Both the position numbers and the translations under genes were made by a program. Shown piece after piece: positions 21,186 through 31,430 of a stretch of 64,000 nucleotides of DNA; the stretch's first letter is position 1; each line of letters starts with the position of its first letter. Location: contig CM054062.1 in assembly GCA_028641055.1 (NCBI GenBank), forward strand, positions 234,372,376 to 234,436,375, read 5' to 3'. Source of the DNA: Alopecurus myosuroides. Its lineage: Eukaryota > Streptophyta > Magnoliopsida > Poales > Poaceae. The notes under the pieces were generated by a model, which was given only the letters and a program-made list of their open reading frames with translations, was not told the DNA's origin and searched no databases.

Positions 21186-23991
21186 TTATAGTAACATAGG
21201 CTCTTTAGGACCCGGAGCTGCTAGGACTGGTGCCTCAGATAGTTGCTTTTTTAGTGCCTCGAACGCCTCGTCCGCCTCTTGATCCCATACGAATTTATCA
21301 AATTTCTTCAAGAGCCGGTACAAGGGTATTGCCTTTTCTCCGAGTCTGGATATAAACCGGCTGAGCGCTGCTACGCACCCTGTGAGCTTCTGAACATGCT
21401 TCAAATTTTCCGGCTTTTTCAGACTTTGGATAGCTTTGATTTTATCCGGATTTGCCTCAATTCCTCTCTCAGAAACGATAAAGCCGAGTAATTTCCCGGC
21501 TGGGACTCCAAAGACACACTTTGTTGGGTTAAGTTTCATCTGGTACCTTCTCAGGTTCTTGAACGTTTCCTTTAGATCATCAATAAATGTCTCCGCTTTC
21601 CTGGTCTTGATCACCACATCATCCACGTATGCGTGAACATTGCGTCCAATTTGGTCCTCAAAGCACTTCTGAATACACCGTTGATAGGTTGCGCCAGCGT
21701 TCTTCAATCCAAACGTCATGGTCTTGTAACAGAAGGCCCCAAAAGGGGTTATGAACGATGTTTTCTCCCAATCTTCCTTCTTGAGCTTGATCTGATGATA
21801 CCCGGAATATGCGTCCAGGAAACATAATAGGTCACTTCCAGCTACTGCGTCTATGATCTGATCTATCCTTGGTAGTGCAAACGGATCCTTTGGGAAATGC
21901 TTGTTGAGGCTTGTATAATCGATGCACATTCTCCACTCATTGGTCTTTTTCATCACGAGTACCGGGTTTGCTAACCAGTCCAGGTGAAATACTTCCATGA
22001 TGAAGTCGGCTGTAAGCAGCCGTGCGATTTCTTCTCCTATAGCCTTCCTTCTTTCTTCATTCATTTTTCTCAGGCCCTGTTTCACAGGCCTGGACTTGGG
22101 ATCAACGTGCAAACTGTGCTCTGCCAGTTCTGTAGGGATGCCCGGCATATCGCTGGGCGTCCAGGCAAACACATCCTGATTCGAACGAATGAACTCCACA
22201 AGTGCTTTCTCCTGCTCGCTGTCCAAGTTAGATCCTATAGCAAATTGCTTGGAGGGATCACCCTCGACAAAAGCCACCATCTTGGTGTCCTGCGCTGCCT
22301 TGAACTTCGCCCTCTCATCTTCAGTATTCGGCCTTTTTAACGCTGTTCTGTCATCCGGGTCTACTTGAGACCGGTAATACTTGAGTTCCTCTTTTCTGCA
22401 GGCTTGTTCAGCCATTGCCGCATATCCTTCATCGCACTCAGCCGCTATATCCCGGTTCCCATGTATGGTGATGGTCTGCTTTGGACCCGGGATTTTTAGC
22501 TGTAGATACACATAACATGGCCTGGCCATGAACTTAGCGTAAGCCGGCCTTCCGAATAGCGCGTGATAAGGGCTGCGCAATTTGACCACCTCGAAAGTGA
22601 GCCACTCAACCCGGAAATTGTCCTTCGATTCTCCAAAAGCTACCTCCAGTGTGATTTTTCCCTCGGGGCACGCTGAGTGACCCGGTACTATCCCGTGAAA
22701 AACTGTCGAACTCTTCTGTAGCTGGGACTCCTTGAGACCCATGCGTAGAAAGGTTTCCCAATATAAGATGTTGATGCTACTACCGCCGTCCATTAAGACC
22801 TTTTTCAACTCATAACTATTAACCTGCGGCGCAACCACCAATGCTAAGACTCCCGGGTGTTCTATCCTTTCCGGGTGATCCCTTCTGCTCCATGTTACGT
22901 CCTGCTCTGACCATCTCAGGTATCTCGGAATGGCCGAGGCAACTGAGTTTACCGCCTTTTTCAGTATCTTTTTATCCTTGTTGGAAATTCCTGTAGTATG
23001 CACGTGGTATTGTCCCAACTGCTTGGGGTTGGCCTGGAAACCTCCAGCTCCCCCCTGGATATTACCCGGATTTCCGCCTGCCGGGTTGCCGGCTGGGGGT
23101 GGGCCGTGGCCCGGGTTTCCACCCGGACCCGGTCCTCCTCCCCGACCTGCACCTCGCATAGCCTTGTTTATTTCCTCATTCTTCCATCTCTGTAGGTCCG
23201 CACATTGCTCCAATGAGTGGTTAGCCGGCCTACCGTTTCTGCTGTGCTTTGGGCATGCCATTCTGAAGATATCCCAATTGTTACCCGGCCTTGGCGGTCC
23301 TTGATAATTTCCTCCGTTCTGGTTTCCTCCATTGAAGTTTCCTTCTACCCTGGGTCTCGAAGACCCGACTTCTGTGCTAGCGACAAACTCGGAGCTTCCC
23401 TCAAACGGGCGCTTATTCTGGTTGTTCCCATTGTTACCTCCATTGTTACCCGGCGTTGATCCATTGCCGGTTCTTCCATTATTGCTTGTGTTTGCTTTTG
23501 CTTTCTTGTCATCGACGTCCTCTTCTGTAGTATCTGTTGCAGCGTGCTTGTTGCATGCGTCCATTAGTTCTCCCATCGTAACCTCTGAAGCATTTCGACT
23601 AGATTTCATGCGAGTTAACTTTTGCACCAAAGGTATGTACTTGCACGTCTTTGCCATCGCTTGTAACGCATCCTTGGGCTGAATATCTGTAGATGAGTGA
23701 AGTATCTCCATGACTCGGCGCACCCAACTGTGCGCCGATTCTCCTTTCTTCTGGACACACCGCTCTAGGTCATCAATAGTAAATAGCTTTCTGCACGTCC
23801 CATGAAAGTGCTTGATAAACGCAGTTTTCAACTCCTCCCATGACTTGATGGATCCCTCCGGTAGATTATCGAACCATAACTTTGCTGCTCGTTCTGACAT
23901 CATTAATTACATGAACTTGGCTTGAAGATTTTCAGTTGCGTTGCGAATCGACATTGCCATCTCATAGCTGCTCAACCATGTTTCCGGATCC
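21186..23991 (-). pseudogene. Tat#1 gag C-terminus, protease, reverse transcriptase
   Basis: From 23903 a 905-residue open stretch starts inside the gag capsid region (KLWFDNLPEGSIKSWEELK) and continues through a Gly/Asn-rich segment. The Gypsy protease has DGGSS at about 372-376, where retroviral-type proteases have DSG/DTG. The reverse transcriptase has DAYSGYHQI and the catalytic YVDD at about 759-762, followed by the RNase H connection. It ends at a TAA (21186-21188) just inside RNase H. The reading resumes at once in the same frame, so this is a point nonsense mutation. Upstream, a TAA at about 23908 and a single-base frameshift near 24010 separate it from the N-terminal gag. RT motifs themselves look intact. 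Confidence 0.9.
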
Positions 23992-24010
23992 ATAGTCGGC
24001 TCATAATTCA

Positions 24011-25648
24011 CTACTTTCCCGGTTCCTTGAATTTATCCAGGTAAGGCTCAGCTCTGATGTTATCCGACAGGCACTTAGGCCCAGCGAGATTAGTCGGAAC
24101 CAGCCTCACTCGGGAAACGTGTGATCCTGCGGGGGGTGCGGCTGGGCGCGGGGCTGCTGCTGGTCCATGCACCGCAGACCCGGCCGCGGCTCTCCTCGCT
24201 CTAGAACTATCCACTATAGCTTGCGCTGCCGATGCCACTGGTACTGCTTGAACGCGGGGAGGAGGCGGCATTTGCTGCTGCTCTGCCCTCCGTCGCGCTG
24301 AGCTTGTCTGAATATTGCCGGTATTGGCTCGTTGCTGGCTGATATACGGAGTCCCGTGCATTCCACTTCTGTTGTCCGGGTAATTAACTTGCTGTGCCAC
24401 TGCCGTATGCAATAAATCGATCGCCCGTCGGGTCTGCTCCGCATGGGGTGACTCTCTTACGGGGATCTGATTCAATGCTAACGTTGCAGCGTATACATTA
24501 TCCATGGGGTTGTTGTAATGACCTGCTGGCGTGCGAAACCGTGATGGTGGTGGTGGTGGTAATGTATTGCCGGTAGTAACTCCAGTCTGTAATATGGGTA
24601 ACCCGGCCTGCGTGTTTACCGGTTGTGCTCCTCCAGTTGCGGGTTGATGTACAGTTCCTTGATTCTCCGCTGGAATCGGCTGATCCTGAGGTGTGATGAA
24701 TAGTGTGGCCGGGTTTATGACCCCACCCGTTGCCGGTAATCTGGTCTGGTGTCTTTGACGCACCCTGGTTGTCTCTTCTCGGAGCCGGTTCTCCAATGCA
24801 TCTAGATCGCGCTGGCGCGCAGCTACCCCTTGTTTTTCTGCTTCCACTTGCCTTCTCTGTTGTTCCAATGCACGACGGGCTACATCCAGATCCCTAACAC
24901 GGTCCGCCGCGTTTTCCGGGGTTATGACTGTGGCTAGAACGGTGGGATCCAGGATCAGGTTGTTGTTGAACAGGGCCGGGTGTTGTGGATTTGAAGGACC
25001 CGCCCCTGGTGTCCGGTTTGCCAGATATCCGAACATGTTAGCCTGCAACTCGCTATCCGCCGCATGGCTGGTAACTGATGCCGATTCTCCGTCGACCCGG
25101 GTTAACACCAGGTTTCCGTCAACCGGATTTTGCTGCTGGACCAATGCTTGTGCTGTTCTGACAGCGGCCGCGGTCACGTTCCCCTGATTAAGATTGGTTG
25201 CGGGGGCCGTGTAAACCGCGACTTGGCGCACAATGCTTGGCGCAGATTCGTATTCTTCCTCATCATCGCTGTCTTCCTCGTACCGGTCCTCCAGCAGGTG
25301 CAGGATAGACTCGGTATCATCTTCTCTCATAACCCGGCCACGCGGGGTCCATGCCGGCTCCTCCGGCTGTTCCCTCTTCGTGGTGGGCTCTTCTGCCGGA
25401 TCTATCGTCCCGACCGATTCCTCCCCATCGGACTAAACGCAGGTGGCCTCCCCTGACACAGAATCAAATCCAAAATCGTCAGGAGCTAAACCGGACGTAC
25501 GTACCATGCCAATGAAGACGTTGATCTGGCCGATTGTCACGACAGATCCGGATTCGAGCAGATCCGACTCTGGCCCCCAGCCAAAATCGTCCACCATCTT
25601 CTCTCCTTCGGGGTTGGTGTAGATCTCGCTGATGACGAGGTTCTTCAT
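24011..25648 (-). pseudogene. Tat#1 gag N-terminal region
   Basis: Two in-frame blocks, 25648-25433 and 25330-24011, are separated by a TAG at 25435-25433. The first block, just downstream of the primer-binding site, holds an N-terminal leader (MKNLVISEIYTNPEGEK). The second is acidic at its start (EDSDDEEEYES), then has a long charged helix (ARRALEQQRRQVEAEKQG) and a Pro/Ala-rich tail ending near YLDKFKEPGK. There the frame shifts by one base; the next frame continues with the family-typical DPETWLSSYEMAM. Gag forms the particle that packages element RNA. With a stop and a frameshift this copy cannot make full-length Gag. Confidence 0.8.
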
Positions 25649-25693
25649 GTTCTCCCGAGCTTCTCCCGTGATGTAAACACCCTTGGACGTAGG

Positions 25694-25710
25694 CCCCACG
25701 GTGGGCGCCA
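25694..25710 (-). other. Tat#1 primer-binding site
   Basis: On the element strand the 17 bases starting TGGCGCCCACCGTGGGG lie two bases inside the 5' LTR, where the tRNA 3' end primes minus-strand DNA. I did not identify the tRNA species. Confidence 0.75.
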
Positions 25711-25712
25711 AC

Positions 25713-26197
25713 TGTCGTGGGATAATCACGGCAGACGTTACCGGGGGTAACTTACATTGGGGTAAATCGACTCTAGTGTTTGGGAGAGGGTTTAGCTCAA
25801 GGGAAACCATGGTGATATGCGATCTGGTAGCCGGCAATCAAGTCGCCGAGTCTACGATCTAAATATATTAGCTCGATACTGGCTTACAATGGATACTCAA
25901 AATCTCTCGATCTGGCGATCGTGTTTTGCTCACGTAAAAGCTTGTCTAACCCTAACCTAGGGACCGGCTTATATAACATCCGGACCCCCTGGCCTACTCT
26001 CCAAGGCCCACACTGAATCCTACCCGGACGCTACTTACAAACCCTAGACTTCCATACCGGAACCCACAATCCGGGTTACGAGGCCTATGCTCCTGGACCT
26101 TCTAGAAGCTCCTTTACCCTAAGCCGGGTCTTGCGCTGCGTCCTTTGGGCCGAGTTACTCCTTGGCATTAGCCTACCGGGTTATCATCCCTCCATCA
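25713..26197 (-). repeat. Tat#1 5' LTR
   Basis: Partner of 13631-14116 with 8 substitutions and one 1-base indel by eye, 7 of the 8 being transitions. The TATA box for gag-pol is at 25969-25976. It is followed on the right by the second GGACC target copy (26198-26202). Confidence 0.95.
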
Positions 26198-26303
26198 GGA
26201 CCTTGGGAGGCCGTCCTCGCGGTCGCCCCATCTGGGCATCCCGCTCAGGAGTCTCCATTCCACTAGGCGTACTCTGGGAGCTACCACTCGGGCCCGATGC
26301 CAT
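26198..26303 (-). CDS. LINE small ORF, 5' part with AT-hook
   Basis: The ATG (26303-26301) lies 54 bases after the ORF1 stop. The 5' half encodes a Ser-rich start (MASGPSGSSQSTPSG) and the AT-hook-like motif GRPRGRPPK, which typically binds the minor groove of AT-rich DNA. It breaks off at the GGACC target and resumes at 13630, giving about 63 residues in all. The frame crosses the insertion site cleanly once the duplicated five bases are discounted. A role in nucleic-acid binding or ORF2 reinitiation is inference. Confidence 0.45.
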
Positions 26304-26357
26304 CTGCAGCGGGGTATCTGAGGCGGAGGCTGCCGTTCACACCAGCTCCGCCTGAGC

Positions 26358-29117
26358 TCATGCGGCAATCAGCGCCCCATCGTAGGTCTCCTTTGCTTTA
26401 ATAGCGGCAATCTGCTCGAGCCGGGGGCCGCGCTCACCCCGGAATACCACCCCGCAATCATCGGCAACCTGAGCCAAATGGTCCAAGGGGACCTCATCGA
26501 GGACAGAAAATCTAGAGCCCGAGGAAGTAGAAGGAGGAGAGGAGTGAGACAAACCTGAGGTGTCTCGGCGAGCCGCTGTCAACTGGATCGCCTGTGCCTC
26601 CACCGTAGGTACTGGCCCACCGGTCCCAGCCCTAGCAAGGGCCAGGCGGGCACTGCACCGGGAGGGTAGTGGCGGCGGTCTGGCACGGCGCTGCGGAGGC
26701 TCCGGTGAGGCAGCCACAGGAGTGTCGGGGATGACTGTGACCTGCCCACCAGGACCCGCAGCCGGAGTCGCTGGGAACGCGGGAGGGGAGCCCGCCGGGG
26801 AAGTAAGGGACGAGCCCGGTGAGAGGGTGTAGCAGAGCGCGCCGCCAGAACGGGAGGAGGAAGGCGGGATCACCTCCAATCCCACACTAGCGCAGTCCTC
26901 CTCCTCCTGGTCTCCACACGCCAATCCCAGAGATGAGGCGTCGAGACCCTGCAGACCAAAGTTGGACCCGTATTGAGAGAACGGCTGCTCCAAGTGGCGT
27001 GGTGAGGTCCCGCGAGGCGAGGCGTCCACCCCCTGGGGCAGCGGGGTCGGCGCACCAATCTTGGGCACTGACAGACAGACCCCATCAGCCAAGCCAGCCG
27101 ACTGAGAGGGAGCGGAGGGCTGTGGCCTCGGGTCGGCGGCCGGTGGAGCGGCAGGCGAAGGATCCGGCGCCGCGGACCCCCCTGCGCCAGGCTCATCATC
27201 GTCGTCATCATCGTCTGAGGACCCCGCCTCTGAAGAGTCACCACCCTGCTCGGACGGTCCCCCATCTGGGCGTCCACTCAGCGGTGAGCGAGGTCTATCC
27301 TCCTCCAGCTCCACCCTCACAGTCGCTCCCTCGTTCCCGCCACGGCCACCAAAGTAGACAGGAGGCAGGAGCCCAGGAAGGAGGCTCGGGTCTGGGCAGA
27401 GCACACGAAAGCGCACCGCATCAGAGGCAGCAAGTGAGTCCTCATTAATCTCGGCCAGTCTGCCAAGCGTCTGTGAGAGGAGCTCAATAACCCCCGTCGT
27501 CCTGGCATCGTCCGGGAGGCCATACAGGCGGACCCAAGAGGATCGGAGGACGTTGGTCGATGAAGCAGCAGTCGAGGCCTTGATGGATACCTGAATCTTG
27601 TTGATGGGGAGAGTGAACGTCGATCCCATGGAGCACAACCTGAGCATCTCAGTCGATGGGAACTCTACCGCAAACTCAGTGGGGGAGACCTCTCGCACCT
27701 TCCACTCGTGTCCGGGCATGATCTGGGCTAGCTCATCACGCAGGATCTCCACGGAGAGTCCCGCCGAGAGCGCCGGGAGCTGATCAGGGAGGACAGACAT
27801 GCGCGCGAGGTTCTCGGGGACCACCATAGGGACGCCGCCTAGGTCGATGTAGTAGAAGATCGACTCCACCCCATGACCTAGGAGCTCAAGGTGGGGCCTG
27901 CGTGGCGGTGCCGCCGGGACAGAACACATGGTGAGGCGGTGCCCAGGGTCTCCACAGCGCAAGCAGCACTCCGGCTGGGTGCACTCAGACCTAAAGTATC
28001 CGAAGATCCCGCAGTTGAAACACTGGATCCTCGTCGGGGAGCTCGCCCCACCCCCCGTCTGAGAGTGGGTTGGACCCAACCCCATCTGGGTCAGGTCCCG
28101 CGGCTCTCCCGTCGGTCTACCGGTGGATGGCGACGGTGGGATCCCCATCTGGACCCCTCCGCCTCCATCCGCACCCGTCTGCCGCGGCTTCTTCTTCTTC
28201 TTCGAGGGCTTCCTTCTGTTACCGCCCAAGGGTGCCAGGCCATCTGTCTCAGAGATCCCACGTCGAGCCGAATCACGCACCTGCCTCTCTCCACCCTCCT
28301 CTGTACGTGTACCCGCCCGAGGCAGTAGGTCGCCATGGCCAGACCGCACGGCTGGGCTGGGGCGGCCCCGGCCAGGTGAGCCCCGGCGTGGCAGGGGCGG
28401 AGCCCGGGCTGCCTGGCGCTGCAGGAGCTCGTCGCGCACCACTGCCTCGCGGCGCACACCCTCCGGCGACGGGATCCTGCGGGAGGCGCGCGGCGGCGAC
28501 CGTCCACGGGGGCGCTCCGATGTGGCAGGCGGCGGGAGGCGCCGGGTCTGTTCCTGCGCCCGACGAGGCGACACAGCCCGTGCCGGCGAGCGCGGGCGAC
28601 GCGCCGGTGGCCGGTATGGGCGCGCGGCCGGCGAGCGAGACCGGGGGCGGGAAGCGGCAGGGGGAGGCGAGGGGGAGCAGGCGCGGCGCAGGTGGTGAAC
28701 GTCCGCCTCCTCTTCATCCTGGCGTGGGCGCTTCATCGCGGTGGCAGCGGCGTACGAGGCGGTCAACGGCGGTGGCGGCTGCGTGGGGATAACACGGCGG
28801 GGGGACTGCTTGTGTCTTCTTACGCAGCTATCGGGGGCCGGAAACCCTAAGTTGAGGTCTCTTGACCCGCGCGGGATCCACAGCCAGGGTCCCCTGGGCC
28901 GCGTTGGCCCGGCCCGTCTGGCCCAGCCGTTCGCGGCCTCCTCTGGGGCCCGAGGCCTTCTCCACTCAAGCACGTGTGGCGCTGGCCCACTAGGCCTAGT
29001 AGGCCTAGGGTTCGGGACGAGCGCGGCCCGGGAGGGAGTCGTCTCGGTCATCACCATCCGCGCCGCCGACTGCAGCTGCGGTGGTCTCGCCGGCGACTCT
29101 CCGTTGGCCCCCGCCAT
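26358..29117 (-). CDS. LINE ORF1: RNA-binding Gag-like protein with zinc knuckles
   Basis: About 919 residues open from ATG 29117; a GTG nine bases upstream extends it trivially. The first 300 residues are Arg/Pro/Ser-rich and disordered. A lysine cluster (RRKPSKKKKKPRQ) near 304-316 may be a nuclear signal. Two CCHC-type knuckles follow at 369-401. The first has Cys369, Cys372 and Cys382 but Tyr377 in place of His. The second, CLRCGDPGHRLTMC, is complete. Next comes a DUF4283-like fold (STNVLRSSWVRLYGLP), usual for plant LINE ORF1, and a Pro/Ser/acidic tail. The protein would coat LINE RNA. The same frame continues upstream past a TAG at 29132-29130. Confidence 0.8.
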   Translation of the reverse strand: MAGANGESPARPPQLQSAARMVMTETTPSRAALVPNPRPTRPSGPAPHVLEWRRPRAPEEAANGWARRAGPTRPRGPWLWIPRGSRDLNLGFPAPDSCVRRHKQSPRRVIPTQPPPPLTASYAAATAMKRPRQDEEEADVHHLRRACSPSPPPAASRPRSRSPAARPYRPPARRPRSPARAVSPRRAQEQTRRLPPPATSERPRGRSPPRASRRIPSPEGVRREAVVRDELLQRQAARAPPLPRRGSPGRGRPSPAVRSGHGDLLPRAGTRTEEGGERQVRDSARRGISETDGLAPLGGNRRKPSKKKKKPRQTGADGGGGVQMGIPPSPSTGRPTGEPRDLTQMGLGPTHSQTGGGASSPTRIQCFNCGIFGYFRSECTQPECCLRCGDPGHRLTMCSVPAAPPRRPHLELLGHGVESIFYYIDLGGVPMVVPENLARMSVLPDQLPALSAGLSVEILRDELAQIMPGHEWKVREVSPTEFAVEFPSTEMLRLCSMGSTFTLPINKIQVSIKASTAASSTNVLRSSWVRLYGLPDDARTTGVIELLSQTLGRLAEINEDSLAASDAVRFRVLCPDPSLLPGLLPPVYFGGRGGNEGATVRVELEEDRPRSPLSGRPDGGPSEQGGDSSEAGSSDDDDDDDEPGAGGSAAPDPSPAAPPAADPRPQPSAPSQSAGLADGVCLSVPKIGAPTPLPQGVDASPRGTSPRHLEQPFSQYGSNFGLQGLDASSLGLACGDQEEEDCASVGLEVIPPSSSRSGGALCYTLSPGSSLTSPAGSPPAFPATPAAGPGGQVTVIPDTPVAASPEPPQRRARPPPLPSRCSARLALARAGTGGPVPTVEAQAIQLTAARRDTSGLSHSSPPSTSSGSRFSVLDEVPLDHLAQVADDCGVVFRGERGPRLEQIAAIKAKETYDGALIAA

Positions 29118-29129
29118 CCCCGTCACCCC

Positions 29130-29495
29130 CTAAGTGGCCGGCGCCGTGGAGCAGCGCCCCGTGGACGGAGTTCCCCTGCTGATTTCGACCCTCAGAACCC
29201 CCGCGTCAGGAGCCCGTAGCGCCGCCGGGAGGGCCGGCCTAGACTGCCGCCCTCCGTGTAGCCGCCGGGCTACCACCGAACCCCGTCTCCGCGGGCCGTT
29301 CGTCAGACGCCGCGCGCACTGCAGGAACTCGCCATACGTCGGTGAAGGCGGAGGATTGCATCGCGCCTCCAGCTCCGCCGCGATGGCCGCCTCATCGTCA
29401 ACCTCGTCAGCGATGTCAGCCCATCGTCTACCTCGGAGCGAGCCAGACGGTGAGGTCCCAGCCCCGCCATCTACGGAGCCGGTCCCAGAGCACAT
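29130..29495 (-). pseudogene. LINE 5' leader ORF, in frame with ORF1
   Basis: From ATG 29495 the frame encodes 121 residues, including RRWADIADEVDDEAAIAAEL and SPTYGEFLQCARRL. It stops at a TAG four codons before the start used for ORF1. Because frame and composition continue, this may be the true N-terminus of ORF1 cut by a nonsense codon. Alternatively it is a leader ORF of the LINE 5' UTR. A sister copy would decide. Confidence 0.45.
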
Positions 29496-29599
29496 CTCCC
29501 CGTCCTCAGGCCGCCGGCGAGCTCACCTCCAGAGGGCTCATCGGGTTCTTTCGCTGTCGCCCGAGAGGTGCGATCCATCAGTGGTTCACATCAAAGGAG

Positions 29600-31430
29600 A
29601 GGCATCGATCATGTAGTCGAGAAAAAGGGAGGCATTGAGCATCAAACCACAAGAAATTATCAATATTAAGATCATGCACTGACTGGTAGGACACTGACGC
29701 ACAGGGAAACTGGTATAGTCTTGATTCTAAGATATACCAACGACAGATTTATTTACGGACAGTGTGCTAAATTTCAGGCACTCTGGCAGCATACATGAAA
29801 GGCTGCCATGAATTTCATTGAGCAACAGTATAATACTGAGATATCAATGTACAGTAGGTATTAGACACATTTTCATTAGCGGATAATATAGCATATATAT
29901 TAGAGAAATCTACCGGCCTAGTTGTAGGCACAAATAGAGAATGCAGCCGAAGCGATTGGAAAGAAGATATAATAATTACCTTGAGAACTTGGAGAGGCTA
30001 GATGCGCAAGTGGAATAGGTCAAGAATTTGTCCGTTCACTAAGAAGTGTGCACCAGTTTCACCGAACCTGGAAAAAGACCCATTTGAAGGTAAACGTAAA
30101 TTTCTGTTGTTTTAGAAAAGAGAACTTACACGGAAATTTAAAGCTCCCAACCATAAAAAAACTACCTATTCACTTTAATACACTTGTTACTGGGAATAGT
30201 AAGAACACTTGATATAACAATTTTTATACACCACAATTAACCAATCCGGAAAAATTAACCAGTCATGAAAAAACAGTTCAATATTGACATGTATGAGCCC
30301 ATCATGCCATGGTAAAATACGTGCTTAGTGTGGCAGCCATATGCTATTATGTTCTAGCATCCTATCCAGTGTAAGAAATATATCTAGCTTAATTTAGCCC
30401 TCAAAGAGCTAGTATAACATAAGTTCAGTTGTCCATGCTCTGAAGGCTGCTCAATTTAGCAGTAACGGAATGGAAAGAAACCTTGAAAGATAGAAATAAG
30501 CTTACCCTAACGAGATCACTTACCTCAACTTTCTCAGCTTCACACAGACTGCTCATAAATTAATATGGGATCAAGTGAGATCGTCAGTCTGCGTAAAGCT
30601 TGATCAGATTGCTGAGATCCTCCACCTAGCAACAAGACCCAAACTCAAAATTGAGCAATAGCATTTGCAACACACAAGATATAATCATATATCTGAATAT
30701 TTTGGTAGTTGATGCCACATATGCAGAATGCAGTAAACCACAGAAAAGTTCTAGGGCACACACTCTCATTTATCCATTATCTAAGTTATGAAAATATGCA
30801 GAATGCCTACCTTATTTTGGTAGTTGATGCTACATATACAGAATGCAGTAAATAACTGAAAATATTTTTGACTACCTTATGGTTAAGTAAGAGCCTTTAA
30901 ATCCAGAAAACATGATTAAAGAGGCTGCAATCGGTGCAGCCATGTCATTCATACTGTCAACCAGTGAAAAAGAAAAGAGCCTTTACATCCAGCAAAATAG
31001 GAGGCACTAGGTGTGGCTAACAATTCATATATTTATGAAAAAGGTATTGACTTGTTAGGCAAAGTAAGGTATGCAGGCAGGGCAATTTCCGCACGATACC
31101 CAAGGACTATGACTGACTGGAAAAACAAAAATTTAGCCTTTAGAGAAACAAAGTGAACTAGTACTTCTAAATTTCTTCATACTGTAGTCATTACCCCTTT
31201 AATAGCGCCAAAATCTGAACGTACTGTAAGTGTGGAAGCAATATTACAATTAGTAAAGTTAATAATAGCTATATGATCATAAGAAAAGCAGCACCAAAAG
31301 AACGACATGTACCTAAATATAGAGAATACCTAAAGGTAATGAACAAAACACGATATCTATATAAAAATGGTTTACTTTAATTTCTAATGAAAAAATACAT
31401 TAAGAACTTTAAACTTCTAATGAAATAACC
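29600..31430. other. Unassigned AT-rich region with two splice-bounded minus-strand segments
   Basis: No open gene. Two minus-strand segments are framed by good AG...GT signals: 30067-29980 (88 nt; acceptor TTTTTCCAG, donor AAG|GTAATT) and 30625-30524 (102 nt; acceptor TTGTTGCTAG, donor GAG|GTAAGTG). The first can be read FGETGAHFLVNGQILDLFHL before a stop, the second VEDLSNLIKLYAD before a stop. They may be exons of a host transcript or chance. Related direct words (TTTTGGTAGTTGATGC and ATGCAGAATGC) recur near 30705-30850. Confidence 0.3.

Larger units (their letters stand above)
13631..26197 (-). mobile_element. Tat#1: full-length Tat-lineage Ty3/Gypsy retrotransposon with antisense gene
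   Basis: 12,567 bp, gag-pol on the minus strand. It has LTRs of 486 and 485 bp that begin and end TG/CA and a perfect GGACC duplication. A primer-binding site beginning TGGCGCC lies two bases inside the 5' (right) LTR. Gene order is gag, protease, RT, RNase H, a second archaeal-type RNase H, then integrase remnants. A long gene on the opposite strand lies between pol and the 3' LTR. The second RNase H and the antisense gene are hallmarks of the Tat lineage (Retand, Grande, RIRE2). By eye the LTRs differ by 8 substitutions and one indel. That is about 1.6%, or roughly 0.6 million years at the commonly used 1.3e-8 rate. It is young yet coding-defective: nonsense codons, a frameshift and an integrase deletion. 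Confidence 0.95.
9713..29600 (-). mobile_element. L1-type plant LINE, nearly complete, split by Tat#1
   Basis: The minus strand reads ORF1 (29117-26358), a small ORF, then ORF2 (13543-9878), the order of plant L1-clade LINEs. The 12.6-kb Tat#1 element sits between ORF1 and ORF2. Removing it and one GGACC copy reconnects the LINE. The 3' end near 9713-9760 contains the paired words GCTTTAT/ATAAAGC and GGGGCGTAAAGCC typical of grass LINE tails, but no poly-T tract follows on the left. The 5' end is placed at about 29600 where GC-rich sequence stops; it is approximate. No convincing target duplication was found. Coding damage is small: one nonsense codon in ORF2, one in the ORF1 leader. Confidence 0.8.

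Noticed and set aside
28070..28792. Plus-strand frame of 240 codons and overlapping GC-rich frames
   Set aside because: They shadow LINE ORF1, where Arg/Pro/Ser-rich coding in GC-rich DNA opens other frames.
9700..29614. ATCATGT at 9700-9706 and 29608-29614 as LINE target duplication
   Set aside because: Only 7 bases, boundaries uncertain, and the tandem repeat on the left does not continue on the right; chance cannot be excluded.
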